Assembly: GCA_900549865.1 (NCBI GenBank)
Contig: URPU01000009.1
Location: 1 to 38,777 of the forward strand
DNA length: 38,777 nucleotides
Reading direction: 5' to 3'
Source of the DNA: an uncultured Eubacteriales bacterium
Lineage (GTDB): Bacteria > Bacillota > Clostridia > Oscillospirales > Oscillospiraceae
In this document: one piece after another, positions 1 through 6,850 of the stretch
Position numbering within the stretch: position 1 is the stretch's first letter
How the letters are laid out: each line of letters begins with the position of its first letter
The notes under the pieces: generated by a model
What the model was told of the DNA's origin: nothing
Database searches by the model: none
The model's input: the letters and a program-made list of their open reading frames with translations, nothing else
Position numbers and translations under genes: made by a program

Positions 1-422
1 ATGAACGTAATCTGCGGAGTTTCTCCGTATTCTTTAATGATATCAAGCCTAGACTCTACATGTTGACAGTATTTATCTACAGCCGCATAAAGGATGTCAT
101 CTGTCATGTCATCCCCAAAGGAAGAGTTGCAATGGCAATATATACAACGTAGGTTGCAACTATTAGTAGGATAGAGCATCAGTCTAGACAGTTTCCTCTT
201 TTCGATGTATTCATTAGGGGAAAATACTCTTTTTTTTTCTCTGTTAGCATCTAACGAGCTTACGATTTGCCGAACATGGTCTGGATTGTTGATGTTGATA
301 TTCTCATTCAGTCTTGCTATAGCAGCAGTTACATTATCAACCAAATATTTTCCATCCATAGTTTCAACGAGAAATAAGTCCTTAGCGGCTTTCACTGTGG
401 TGATTTCACTGTAGTATTTCAT
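1..422 (-). CDS. Radical SAM enzyme, N-terminal part (cut by window edge)
   Basis: Translating the complement from the ATG at 422-420 gives an open frame of 140 residues running off the left edge. Residues 89-96 read CNLRCIYC, the CxxxCxxC motif that binds the 4Fe-4S cluster of radical SAM enzymes. The visible part ends in QITF, where this fold usually continues into the GGGEP-type SAM-binding strand. The roughly 80 residues before the motif resemble the leader-binding or N-terminal extension seen in peptide-modifying radical SAM/SPASM proteins (inference). AAAGGAG lies about 8 nt upstream inside the end of the acyl carrier protein gene, whose stop overlaps this start, so translation is probably coupled. 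The substrate cannot be told; any C-terminal SPASM domain would lie outside the window. Confidence 0.85.
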   Translation of the reverse strand, partial: MKYYSEITTVKAAKDLFLVETMDGKYLVDNVTAAIARLNENININNPDHVRQIVSSLDANREKKRVFSPNEYIEKRKLSRLMLYPTNSCNLRCIYCHCNSSFGDDMTDDILYAAVDKYCQHVESRLDIIKEYGETPQITF

Positions 423-663
423 TGTTTAGCTTCTCCTTTGTGCAGATTATAGAGTATATATCGCCAACTGTATCTATCGATGCCCATATATCTTCGGACA
501 TATCAACATCAAACATATCTTCTATTTCAAGAATTAGAGAAACTATCTCAAGAGAATCCATACCTAAATCTAAATATAAAGATGTTGACATGCTGACTTC
601 GGATGCTTCTGGATAAATCTTTTTGATACACTTCTTTATTGCGCAGATAAATTGTTCTTCCAT
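406..663 (-). CDS. Acyl/peptidyl carrier protein
   Basis: An 85-residue acidic protein of normal carrier-protein length. The motif DLGMDSLE at residues 32-39 places the phosphopantetheine-accepting serine at S37, followed by the usual hydrophobic helix. It would carry an acyl or aminoacyl group as a thioester. It starts inside the 3' end of the adenylating-enzyme gene (28-bp overlap, AGGAG about 7 nt before the ATG) and overlaps the radical SAM start. The three genes therefore form one tightly coupled operon. This is not an ordinary fatty-acid-synthesis acpP context; the ligase next to it is the likely loading enzyme (inference). Confidence 0.9.
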   Translation of the reverse strand: MEEQFICAIKKCIKKIYPEASEVSMSTSLYLDLGMDSLEIVSLILEIEDMFDVDMSEDIWASIDTVGDIYSIICTKEKLNNEILQ

Positions 664-2057
664 CTTGGTACTCCTATAGGTCTAGTATGATTCCTCAATT
701 GAATATCTCGAATTTTACCTGATGGTGGGAAGCTTCTATTTAATTCGGATATAGCAGTTCTGATAGCAATGGCATTGTTTGAATCACTTAAATCAGTTCC
801 AATAGAGGCAGATAATTTACCATCTCTTATAGTAACGGTTGCATCATAAACTTTTTCGATGGTAAGAAGTTGTTTGCGATAATAACCGACATCTATTTTT
901 TCTCCATTTTCTAGGACGAAGACACAATCTGAATCACGTCCCCCAATAAACACTTCGTTATTTTCAACATTGCCTAGATCCCCTGTACAAAACCAGCCAT
1001 CTACGAAAATTTCATCAGGATTTACTCCAAAGTATCCAACCATCATATTTTTTGAGGTAATCCATAGGACGTCGTTATGTATCTTTGCCTTTACGCTGGG
1101 GAAAAGCTTTCCTACACAGCCATTCTTGGCGTGCGGACAAAGCGATAAACTTATACATCCACAGGCTTCTGTGCTTCCGTATCCATTAAACAACTCAATT
1201 CCGTATTGAGCAAACGAAGAGGCAATTGAGGTTTTTAACAGAGCACCGCCTGACAATATAAGTGATAAGTTCCTTCCAATGACTTGTGCTGTAGTCTCTT
1301 GAAACTTCTGGGTTTGTAAAAGACGTTTGTGTATTGTATAAACAATGGTTGGCACGGCAAAAAGCGCTTTGGGTTCAAAGTCAACTAATTCATCCGACAA
1401 AAACGAGGCTCCTTGTGAAATATAAATTGTTGCGCCTTGTATTAGGGCAGGAAGCAAGACGGCATTATATGCATAAATGTGAGCGAGGGGTAGAATCAAA
1501 AGTGTTGTTTCTATATTTGGTAGCCCATAAGCGGTTTCTCTAGCGGCATTGACTATGCTTTGAGTAGTATGCATTACCCCTTTAGGCGATCCCATAGTAC
1601 CAGAAGATAAAAAAATGTGTGATACATCACTTGGAATTGAAATTTTATAGGCAGAACGATTATACGAATAGGCAAAAAGCAAGTTCATCAATTTGCAATG
1701 ATACAACGCCTTAAGGGGAGTATTAAGGGCATCTGTAATCAAAAAATCCGCCTCAAAGTATTCGCTGTATTCATGAACCACATTAGAAGAAAAGTCTCTA
1801 TGAACAGGAATTACAACATTGTCTGCCAAAATACAGGCAAAAGAAAGAACAATCAATGCATATGAATTTTTCGCGTAGAAAACAATACGCTTATTGACAA
1901 TTTCCTTTTCAACAAGAATACTATACATTATTGTGATATCTTGAAAAAAATCTTCGTAGCTATAGCTTGCAATTGCTGTTGTTTTCTCGACAAAAGCAGT
2001 CCTATCAACACGAGTAGCAATGGTGTTATTAAGAAACTCCTTAAAAATATGATTCAT
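636..2057 (-). CDS. AMP-forming acyl/amino-acid ligase (adenylation enzyme)
   Basis: 473 residues of the ANL superfamily of adenylating enzymes, which activate a carboxylic acid with ATP and transfer it to a thiol. Visible core motifs: the phosphate loop SSGTMGSPKG at 151-160, NGYGSTEACG at 291-300, GWFCTGDLG at 354-362, the hinge region GGRDSD at about 372-377, and a C-terminal PRWKNN whose K467 matches the catalytic lysine. It is slightly shorter than typical acyl-CoA synthetases. With a carrier protein directly downstream, loading of that carrier rather than CoA is likely (inference). AGGAG lies 8 nt before the ATG. Base composition is clearly more AT-rich than in the chromosomal genes to the right. 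The substrate is not predictable from what is visible. Confidence 0.88.
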   Translation of the reverse strand: MNHIFKEFLNNTIATRVDRTAFVEKTTAIASYSYEDFFQDITIMYSILVEKEIVNKRIVFYAKNSYALIVLSFACILADNVVIPVHRDFSSNVVHEYSEYFEADFLITDALNTPLKALYHCKLMNLLFAYSYNRSAYKISIPSDVSHIFLSSGTMGSPKGVMHTTQSIVNAARETAYGLPNIETTLLILPLAHIYAYNAVLLPALIQGATIYISQGASFLSDELVDFEPKALFAVPTIVYTIHKRLLQTQKFQETTAQVIGRNLSLILSGGALLKTSIASSFAQYGIELFNGYGSTEACGCISLSLCPHAKNGCVGKLFPSVKAKIHNDVLWITSKNMMVGYFGVNPDEIFVDGWFCTGDLGNVENNEVFIGGRDSDCVFVLENGEKIDVGYYRKQLLTIEKVYDATVTIRDGKLSASIGTDLSDSNNAIAIRTAISELNRSFPPSGKIRDIQLRNHTRPIGVPRWKNNLSAQ

Positions 2058-2146
2058 ATAATACTCCTATAGTTAAATTATATTGAGTGTTTAGATACGA
2101 CAACTTTTCTCCACAATTCTAAAGAACAATAACATGTGCTTTTTGC

Positions 2147-2164
2147 AATGTGTACTTTTGCAAA
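2147..2164 (+). repeat. Left arm of 18-bp perfect inverted repeat (putative inversion site)
   Basis: The sequence AATGTGTACTTTTGCAAA is the exact reverse complement of 2265-2282, 100 bp away. The flanks outside the 18 bp do not match. A serine recombinase gene lies 22 bp beyond the other arm. Together with the promoter between the arms this fits a crossover site for DNA inversion (inference). Confidence 0.8.
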
Positions 2165-2211
2165 ATGCGAAAAATATACAAATTGTCATCGGAAATATGC
2201 GACTCGAGACC

Positions 2212-2240
2212 TTGAAAAATCTCGTATTTCGTAGTATAAT
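2212..2240 (+). promoter_or_regulatory. Sigma-A promoter inside the putative invertible segment, facing right (OFF)
   Basis: TTGAAA at 2212-2217 and TATAAT at 2235-2240 are separated by exactly 17 bp, a near-consensus housekeeping promoter on the plus strand. It reads away from the ligase-carrier-radical SAM operon and toward the antisense strand of the recombinase gene. Inverting the segment between the 18-bp repeats would make it fire into the operon, about 100-150 bp upstream of the ligase start. On the operon strand only a poor alternative is visible: TATAAT as the complement of 2077-2082, with TTGTCG 15 bp upstream. Confidence 0.75.
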
Positions 2241-2264
2241 ATTAAAAAATAGTTGTGCCCTTAA

Positions 2265-2282
2265 TTTGCAAAAGTACACATT
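2265..2282 (-). repeat. Right arm of 18-bp perfect inverted repeat
   Basis: The sequence TTTGCAAAAGTACACATT is the exact reverse complement of 2147-2164. It lies between the promoter at 2212-2240 and the stop codon of the recombinase gene at 2305. A further 10-bp palindrome, GCAAATTTGC, occupies 2295-2304. Confidence 0.8.
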
Positions 2283-2304
2283 CCCAAATTATTGGCAAAT
2301 TTGC

Positions 2305-2934
2305 TTAGGTGGAATTTTCAAACTTGACCGCTTTGCCGTAGAACGTTCCGACGGGCATATTACAGGCTTCTGCGGCCTGTTTTAGCGTCAGTTTTTTCGC
2401 TCGCCACTCCTTGTGAACGGCATAGAAATTGCTTGGCAGCGGAATCGACGGTCTGCCAAACTGGATGCCTTTTGCTTTCGCGGCCGCGATACCCTCCGCT
2501 TGTCGTTTGCGAATGTACTCGCGTTCGCTCTGTGCCACAAAGGATAGAATTTGAAGCACAAGATCGGCAATAAATGTTCTCACCAGGTCTTTTCCCTGCC
2601 GGGTATCCAACAGAGGCATATCAAGGACACAGATATCCACCTCTTTCTCATTTGTCAGCACACGCCATTGATTCTGTACTTCTTCATAATTTCGTCCCAA
2701 ACGGTCGATGCTTTGGATTATGAGCAAATCGCCCGGTTTTAACTTTTTCATCAGCTTTTTGTACTGCGGGCGGTCAAAATCCTTGCCCGATTTCTTGTCG
2801 ATGTAAATGCAGTTATCCTTCACGCCTCTGCCATGTAGCGCAATGAGCTGCCGCTCTTCGTTCTGATCTTTGCTGGAAACGCGGATATAACCGTAGGTTT
2901 TGCCCTCTATAATTACCGCCCCCGTTTCTGCCAC
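2305..2934 (-). CDS. Serine recombinase (resolvase/invertase family)
   Basis: 209 residues with the resolvase/invertase catalytic domain. YGYIRVSSKDQ near residues 14-24 contains the nucleophile serine (S20 by alignment with Hin-type enzymes). SIDRLGRN follows further on, then the long E-helix (SEREYIRKRQAEGIAAAK) and a short C-terminal helix-turn-helix after GRPS. Small recombinases of this type catalyse inversion or resolution at short crossover sites. The start is taken as GTG at 2934, overlapping the upstream HTH gene by 22 bp; the resolvase domain only begins about 13 residues later. Its 3' end sits 22 bp from an 18-bp inverted repeat that encloses a promoter, making it the obvious candidate invertase for that switch (inference). 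No terminator is visible after it, so some read-through into the ligase operon is possible. Confidence 0.88.
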   Translation of the reverse strand: MAETGAVIIEGKTYGYIRVSSKDQNEERQLIALHGRGVKDNCIYIDKKSGKDFDRPQYKKLMKKLKPGDLLIIQSIDRLGRNYEEVQNQWRVLTNEKEVDICVLDMPLLDTRQGKDLVRTFIADLVLQILSFVAQSEREYIRKRQAEGIAAAKAKGIQFGRPSIPLPSNFYAVHKEWRAKKLTLKQAAEACNMPVGTFYGKAVKFENST

Positions 2935-3143
2935 ACAATGTCATACCCCAGCGCGTCCGCCAACTCCACCGCCTCGCCGTAGCGGAGTGAACCGCGCTTG
3001 AGTTTGCCGGAGAGATTGGGAACGCTGCGGCTCCAGCCGTATTCATCGGAGAGGTAGTCAACCACCTCGGTCATGGTCATACCGGTGCGGACGATGTAGG
3101 ATTTAATCTCGTTGCGATAGGTTTCAGATTTTCTCATATTCAA
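2913..3143 (-). CDS. Small helix-turn-helix protein upstream of recombinase
   Basis: About 74-76 residues. The segment TMTEVVDYLSDEYGWSRSVPNLSGKLKRGSLRYGEAVELADALGYDIVW resembles the short XRE-like DNA-binding proteins common on clostridial mobile elements. AGGAGG at 3149-3154 (complement) is 5 nt from a TTG at 3143 and 11 nt from an in-frame ATG at 3137, so either start is possible. It overlaps the recombinase gene and probably shares its transcript. It could regulate the recombinase; this is inference from position only. Confidence 0.7.
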   Translation of the reverse strand: MNMRKSETYRNEIKSYIVRTGMTMTEVVDYLSDEYGWSRSVPNLSGKLKRGSLRYGEAVELADALGYDIVWQKRGR

Positions 3144-3154
3144 ACTTTCCTCCT

Positions 3155-3390
3155 GTTTTTTCGGTGCGCTCTATGGTAAAATGGGTTTGTCAAATCGTGA
3201 TACCAGTTTGCCGTAGGGCGCTGATTTTTGAAGTGCGTCGTATCTCTGAAAATATTGAAAACGATACACTTGTCACAGCCGGCGCCCTCTGCTCTTGCCG
3301 TTTGATATGTCTTTACATGACATGGACACTGGCATTGAGCCTACCCGGCAAACGGTTTTGATGGAACAAATTGAGGCTACAGTAATAAAA
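3155..3390. other. Intergenic stretch without a supported gene
   Basis: This stretch lies between the start of the HTH gene and the groEL terminator. Short open frames exist on both strands but none has a ribosome binding site or a recognisable domain. On the minus strand TTGACA occurs at about 3187-3192 without a convincing -10 box. It may include the junction between island and chromosome. Confidence 0.4.
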
Positions 3391-3424
3391 AAATCGGCAC
3401 CTGCTTTTTGGCAGGTGCCGATTT
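3391..3424 (-). terminator. Rho-independent terminator of groESL
   Basis: A 14-bp perfect stem (3391-3404 with 3411-3424) and a 6-nt loop. Read on the minus strand it is followed by a run of T, about 100 bp after the groEL stop codon. Confidence 0.85.
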
Positions 3425-3525
3425 CTGTTATCATATGATGAGCTTGAATTTTTGGCGTAAGCTTGGCGTTGATCCGCTTTTGCACATCCAAAAAACCAAG
3501 CAATTTCAAGGCTTTGAGCTGTATC

Positions 3526-5154
3526 TTAGTACATGCCGCCCATATCGCCGCCCGTTGCGGGCATGGGAGGATTCTTCTCAGGGATGTCCGCGACGAGGCT
3601 TTCGGTGGTCAGGACCATCGCAGCCACGGATGCGGCGTTCTCAAGCGCGCTGCGGCAGACCTTGGTCGGGTCAACGATGCCAAGCTCTATCATGTCGCCG
3701 TACTTGTCGTTCGCAGCGTCGAAGCCGTAGTTGGCGTCGGTGGCGGAGTAGACGTTGTTGAGGATAACAGCGCCCTCGAGGCCGGCGTTTGCGGCGATCT
3801 GCATGGTGGGAGCCTTCAGCGCCTTTGCGATGATGGCGGCACCGGTCTTCTCATCGCCCTCAAGAGTGGCGACCAGCTTGTCGGCAGCCTTGGAAGCGAG
3901 CACGTATGCCGTGCCGCCGCCCGGAACGATACCCTCTGCAACAGCGGCGCGGGTCGCGTTCAGCGCGTCCTCGATGCGCAGCTTCTTTTCCTTCATCTCG
4001 GTCTCGGTCGCAGCGCCGACCTTGATGACGGCAACGCCGCCGGACAGCTTTGCGAGACGCTCCTGCAGCTTCTCCTTGTCGTACTCGGAAGTGGTGGTCT
4101 CGATCTGGTGGGAGATCTGCGCGGTGCGTGCCTTGATATCCTCAGAGGAGCCTGCGCCGTCAACGATAACGGTGTTCTCCTTCGTGACCTTGACCTGATG
4201 CGCCTGACCGAGCATGCTGATGTCGGCATCCTTAAGCTCCATACCGAGCTCGGAGGAGATGACCTGACCGCCGGTGAGGATGGCGATATCCTGAAGCATT
4301 TCCTTGCGTCTGTCGCCGAAGCCGGGAGCCTTTACGCAAACGCAGGTGAAGGTGCCGCGCAGCTTGTTGAGGATGATGGTGGCAAGTGCCTCGCCCTCGA
4401 CGTCCTCCGCGATTATCAGCAGCTTGCGGCCGGCCTTGACGATCTGCTCCAGCAGGGGCAGGATCTCCTGAATGTTGGATATCTTCTTATCGGTGATGAG
4501 GATGAGCGCGTCGTCGATAACGGCCTCCATCTTGTCCATATCGGTGGCCATGTAGGGGCTGAGATAGCCGCGGTCAAACTGCATGCCTTCGACAACGTCG
4601 CTGTAGGTCTCGGCGGTCTTGGACTCCTCGATGGTGATGACGCCGTTCTGGCTGACCTTCTCCATCGCCTCGCTGATGAGGTTGCCGATATGCTCGTCGC
4701 CGGAAGAGATGGTGCCGACACGGGCGATGTCCTTCGCGCCGGACACGGGCTGGGAGACAGCCTTGACAGCCTCAACGGCGGCCGCGGTGGCCTTCTGGAT
4801 GCCCTTCTTCATGACCATGGGATTTGCGCCCGCGGCCAGATTCTTCAGACCCTCGTTGATCATTGCCTGCGCAAGGATGGTGGCGGAGGTGGTGCCGTCG
4901 CCTGCGACGTCGTTGGTCTTGGTGGAAACTTCCTTGATGAGCTGCGCGCCCATGTTCTCGAAAGCGTCCTCAAGCTCGATCTCCTTTGCGATGGTCACGC
5001 CGTCGTTAGTGATCAGCGGGGTGCCGAACTTCTTGTCGAGGACGACGTTGCGGCCCTTGGGGCCGAGAGTGATCTTGACGGTATCGGCGAGCTGATTGAC
5101 GCCGCGCTCGATAGCCTTTCTTGCTTCTTCACCGTATATTATCTGCTTAGCCAT
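3526..5154 (-). CDS. groEL: Chaperonin GroEL (60 kDa)
   Basis: 542 residues, the usual GroEL length, beginning MAKQIIYGEEARKAIERGVN. It contains the conserved ATP-site signature LGPKGRNVVLDKKFG and GDGTTSAT near residue 87. The C-terminus is a short Gly/Met tail ending GGDMGGMY. It forms the two-ring folding chamber in the cytoplasm with GroES. AAGGAGG precedes the ATG. It follows groES by 40 bp in the same operon, controlled by the CIRCE element upstream of groES and closed by the hairpin at 3391-3424. Nothing unusual is seen. Confidence 0.98.
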   Translation of the reverse strand: MAKQIIYGEEARKAIERGVNQLADTVKITLGPKGRNVVLDKKFGTPLITNDGVTIAKEIELEDAFENMGAQLIKEVSTKTNDVAGDGTTSATILAQAMINEGLKNLAAGANPMVMKKGIQKATAAAVEAVKAVSQPVSGAKDIARVGTISSGDEHIGNLISEAMEKVSQNGVITIEESKTAETYSDVVEGMQFDRGYLSPYMATDMDKMEAVIDDALILITDKKISNIQEILPLLEQIVKAGRKLLIIAEDVEGEALATIILNKLRGTFTCVCVKAPGFGDRRKEMLQDIAILTGGQVISSELGMELKDADISMLGQAHQVKVTKENTVIVDGAGSSEDIKARTAQISHQIETTTSEYDKEKLQERLAKLSGGVAVIKVGAATETEMKEKKLRIEDALNATRAAVAEGIVPGGGTAYVLASKAADKLVATLEGDEKTGAAIIAKALKAPTMQIAANAGLEGAVILNNVYSATDANYGFDAANDKYGDMIELGIVDPTKVCRSALENAASVAAMVLTTESLVADIPEKNPPMPATGGDMGGMY

Positions 5155-5194
5155 GATTTAATTCCTCCTTGATAATGTAGACGTCCGCTGCCGC

Positions 5195-5479
5195 TTACTC
5201 TATGACAGCCAGAATGTCGGACTGGCGCACGATGGTGTACTCGACCTCGTCAAGCTTGACCTTGGTGCCGCTGTACTTACCGACAAGAACCTTTTCACCG
5301 GCCTTGACGATCATCTTGACCTCGTTGCCCTCGACCATACCGCCGGGGCCGACCTCGACGACTTCGTAAACCTCGGGCTTCTCCTGTGCGGAAGCGGTGA
5401 GGAAAATGCCGGAAGAGGTGCGCTCCTCGGCTGCATTCTGCTTGAGGACGACTCTATCAGCCAACGGTTTCAGTTTCAT
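5195..5479 (-). CDS. groES: Co-chaperonin GroES (10 kDa)
   Basis: 94 residues of normal GroES length. It has the N-terminal signature MKLKPLADRVVLKQ, a mobile loop around residues 17-30 (EERTSSGIFLT), and the C-terminal strand VEYTIVRQSDILAVIE. It caps the GroEL ring. GGAGG lies about 9 nt before the ATG. First gene of the groESL operon; a CIRCE operator about 45 bp upstream indicates HrcA repression. Confidence 0.97.
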   Translation of the reverse strand: MKLKPLADRVVLKQNAAEERTSSGIFLTASAQEKPEVYEVVEVGPGGMVEGNEVKMIVKAGEKVLVGKYSGTKVKLDEVEYTIVRQSDILAVIE

Positions 5480-5522
5480 AGCTTATATACCTCCAAATTT
5501 TTATTAACTAAATTCATTGCCG

Positions 5523-5549
5523 TTAGCACTCAAACACCATGAGTGCTAA
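5523..5549 (-). promoter_or_regulatory. CIRCE operator (HrcA binding site)
   Basis: TTAGCACTC at 5523-5531, a 9-bp spacer, and GAGTGCTAA at 5541-5549: an exact match to the CIRCE inverted repeat bound by the heat-shock repressor HrcA. It lies between the groESL promoter and the groES start. Confidence 0.97.
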
Positions 5550-5557
5550 CGATGCTT

Positions 5558-5585
5558 ATAATACCACACTTTTGTTTTTTTGCAA
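5558..5585 (-). promoter_or_regulatory. groESL promoter
   Basis: On the minus strand, TTGCAA (5580-5585) and TATTAT (5558-5563) are separated by 16 bp, just upstream of CIRCE, so HrcA would bind over the transcription start region. Confidence 0.7.
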
Positions 5586-5768
5586 GCCCCTACCGCGAAA
5601 ATTTGCAAAAAAATTTATTAATTTTTTGTGACGGATTTTGCCGTGCCGCGCCGCGCGCCATGAAAAAGCAAATCATGTCATATAAGCGCATATTGCTGCA
5701 TCTGGGGTTAATATAAAATATAATTATATATTTTCTTGAACTATAAAAAAGAAAGTGAGGAAGAAAAA

Positions 5769-6806
5769 ATGCCGAAAATGAAAGGCGTCGTCCCTGTGGA
5801 CGAAATACACGTCAAAGTACGCGACGATCTTGAGATCCCCGTGCCGGGACCGAATCAGGTGCTTATAAAGGTGGCGTATGCCTGCCTTTGCGCCACGGAC
5901 ATACACGGCCAGCAGGGGCTTATCGGAATGGCCGCAAAGGGCCCTGATATGCCGATGGGGCATGAATGCTCCGGCATTGTGGTGGCGCTTGGCGCGGAGG
6001 CCGCGGGGAAGGGGATAGAGATCGGCGACCATGCCGTGGGAGATCCGGGCACGTACTGCCACTACTGCGACGGTTGCAAGAGCGGGAAGCGCTGCACGAC
6101 GAAGCACCCGCCCGCCTTCGGATGTTTTGCGCAGTACAAGGTGTACAACATAGACAGCTGTCATAAGATACCCAAGGACATGCCGCTTAAAAGAGCGGCG
6201 CTTGTCGAGCCGACGACCTGCGTCATACGCGCGATAGACCTGTGCGAGATAAAGGTCGGCAAGACGGCTGTACTCTCGGGCGCGGGCGGGATAGGCATGC
6301 TGCTTCTGCGTGCGATGAAGCGCGCCGGCTGCGCGAGGATCACGGTCATAGAGCCCGTTGAGGAAAAGTGGCCGCTCATCCGCGAACTGGGTGCGGAGCA
6401 CGTGATAAACCCCATGAAGGAGAATGTGTACGAAAAATGCATGGAGATAACCGATAACGCCGGTTTCGATTATGTGTTTGAGGCCTCCGGCGCGCGCAGC
6501 GCGGCGCCGGTCTGCCTTGACATTGCCGGATACAATGGCATCGTGACCTATTTTGCGGTTTATCCCTCCGATTATGAGCTGCCCGTGAATCTCAACAAGC
6601 TGTATAAGAAGGAAGGACGGATCCAAGCAGTGTTCGTCACGCCGTCCATATGGCCGCGCGCCGTGAATTTTGTGCGCGAGGATGACGCTATACTGGATAA
6701 GATAATAGGATATGAAACGTCCATAGACAACGCCGAGGAGGCGTTCGCAGCATTCCACACGTCGAAGTATTCAAAGGTCGTGCTGCGCTGCAACGAAGAT
6801 ATATGA
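5769..6806 (+). CDS. Zinc-dependent alcohol dehydrogenase (MDR superfamily)
   Basis: 345 residues of the medium-chain dehydrogenase/reductase type (threonine/sorbitol dehydrogenase-like), which oxidise a secondary alcohol with NAD(P). Catalytic-zinc ligands are C41 and H65-E66 (GHECSG). The structural-zinc cysteines are C97, C100, C103 and C109. The nucleotide-binding SGAGGIGM lies near residue 171. The start is the ATG at 5769, preceded by GTGAGGAAG; an upstream in-frame TTG has no ribosome site. It stands alone, divergent from groESL and convergent with the MFS gene. It resembles the dehydrogenases at 15-17 kb, so it may belong to the same pathway (inference). Confidence 0.9.
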   Translation: MPKMKGVVPVDEIHVKVRDDLEIPVPGPNQVLIKVAYACLCATDIHGQQGLIGMAAKGPDMPMGHECSGIVVALGAEAAGKGIEIGDHAVGDPGTYCHYCDGCKSGKRCTTKHPPAFGCFAQYKVYNIDSCHKIPKDMPLKRAALVEPTTCVIRAIDLCEIKVGKTAVLSGAGGIGMLLLRAMKRAGCARITVIEPVEEKWPLIRELGAEHVINPMKENVYEKCMEITDNAGFDYVFEASGARSAAPVCLDIAGYNGIVTYFAVYPSDYELPVNLNKLYKKEGRIQAVFVTPSIWPRAVNFVREDDAILDKIIGYETSIDNAEEAFAAFHTSKYSKVVLRCNEDI

Positions 6807-6811
6807 CAAAA

Positions 6812-6850
6812 ACAGGGGTTCTTATCGAACCCCTGTTGGCTTTTTATTTT
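6812..6850. terminator. Bidirectional terminator between converging genes
   Basis: A 10-bp stem (6812-6821 with 6827-6836) and 5-nt loop. It is followed by a T-rich run on the plus strand and by TTTTT on the minus strand, serving the dehydrogenase and the MFS operon. Confidence 0.85.

Noticed and set aside
2077..2103. Fixed promoter for the ligase operon on the minus strand (TTGTCG-15-TATAAT)
   Set aside because: The 15-bp spacing and poor -35 make it weak; kept only as a caveat to the invertible-promoter reading.
3273..3509. TTG-started frame of 78 residues after groEL on the minus strand
   Set aside because: It runs through the groESL terminator hairpin, has no ribosome site and no recognisable domain.
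3463..5172. Long open frame on the plus strand opposite groEL
   Set aside because: It is the antisense shadow of a certain groEL gene, produced by strong GC bias at third positions; no family resemblance.
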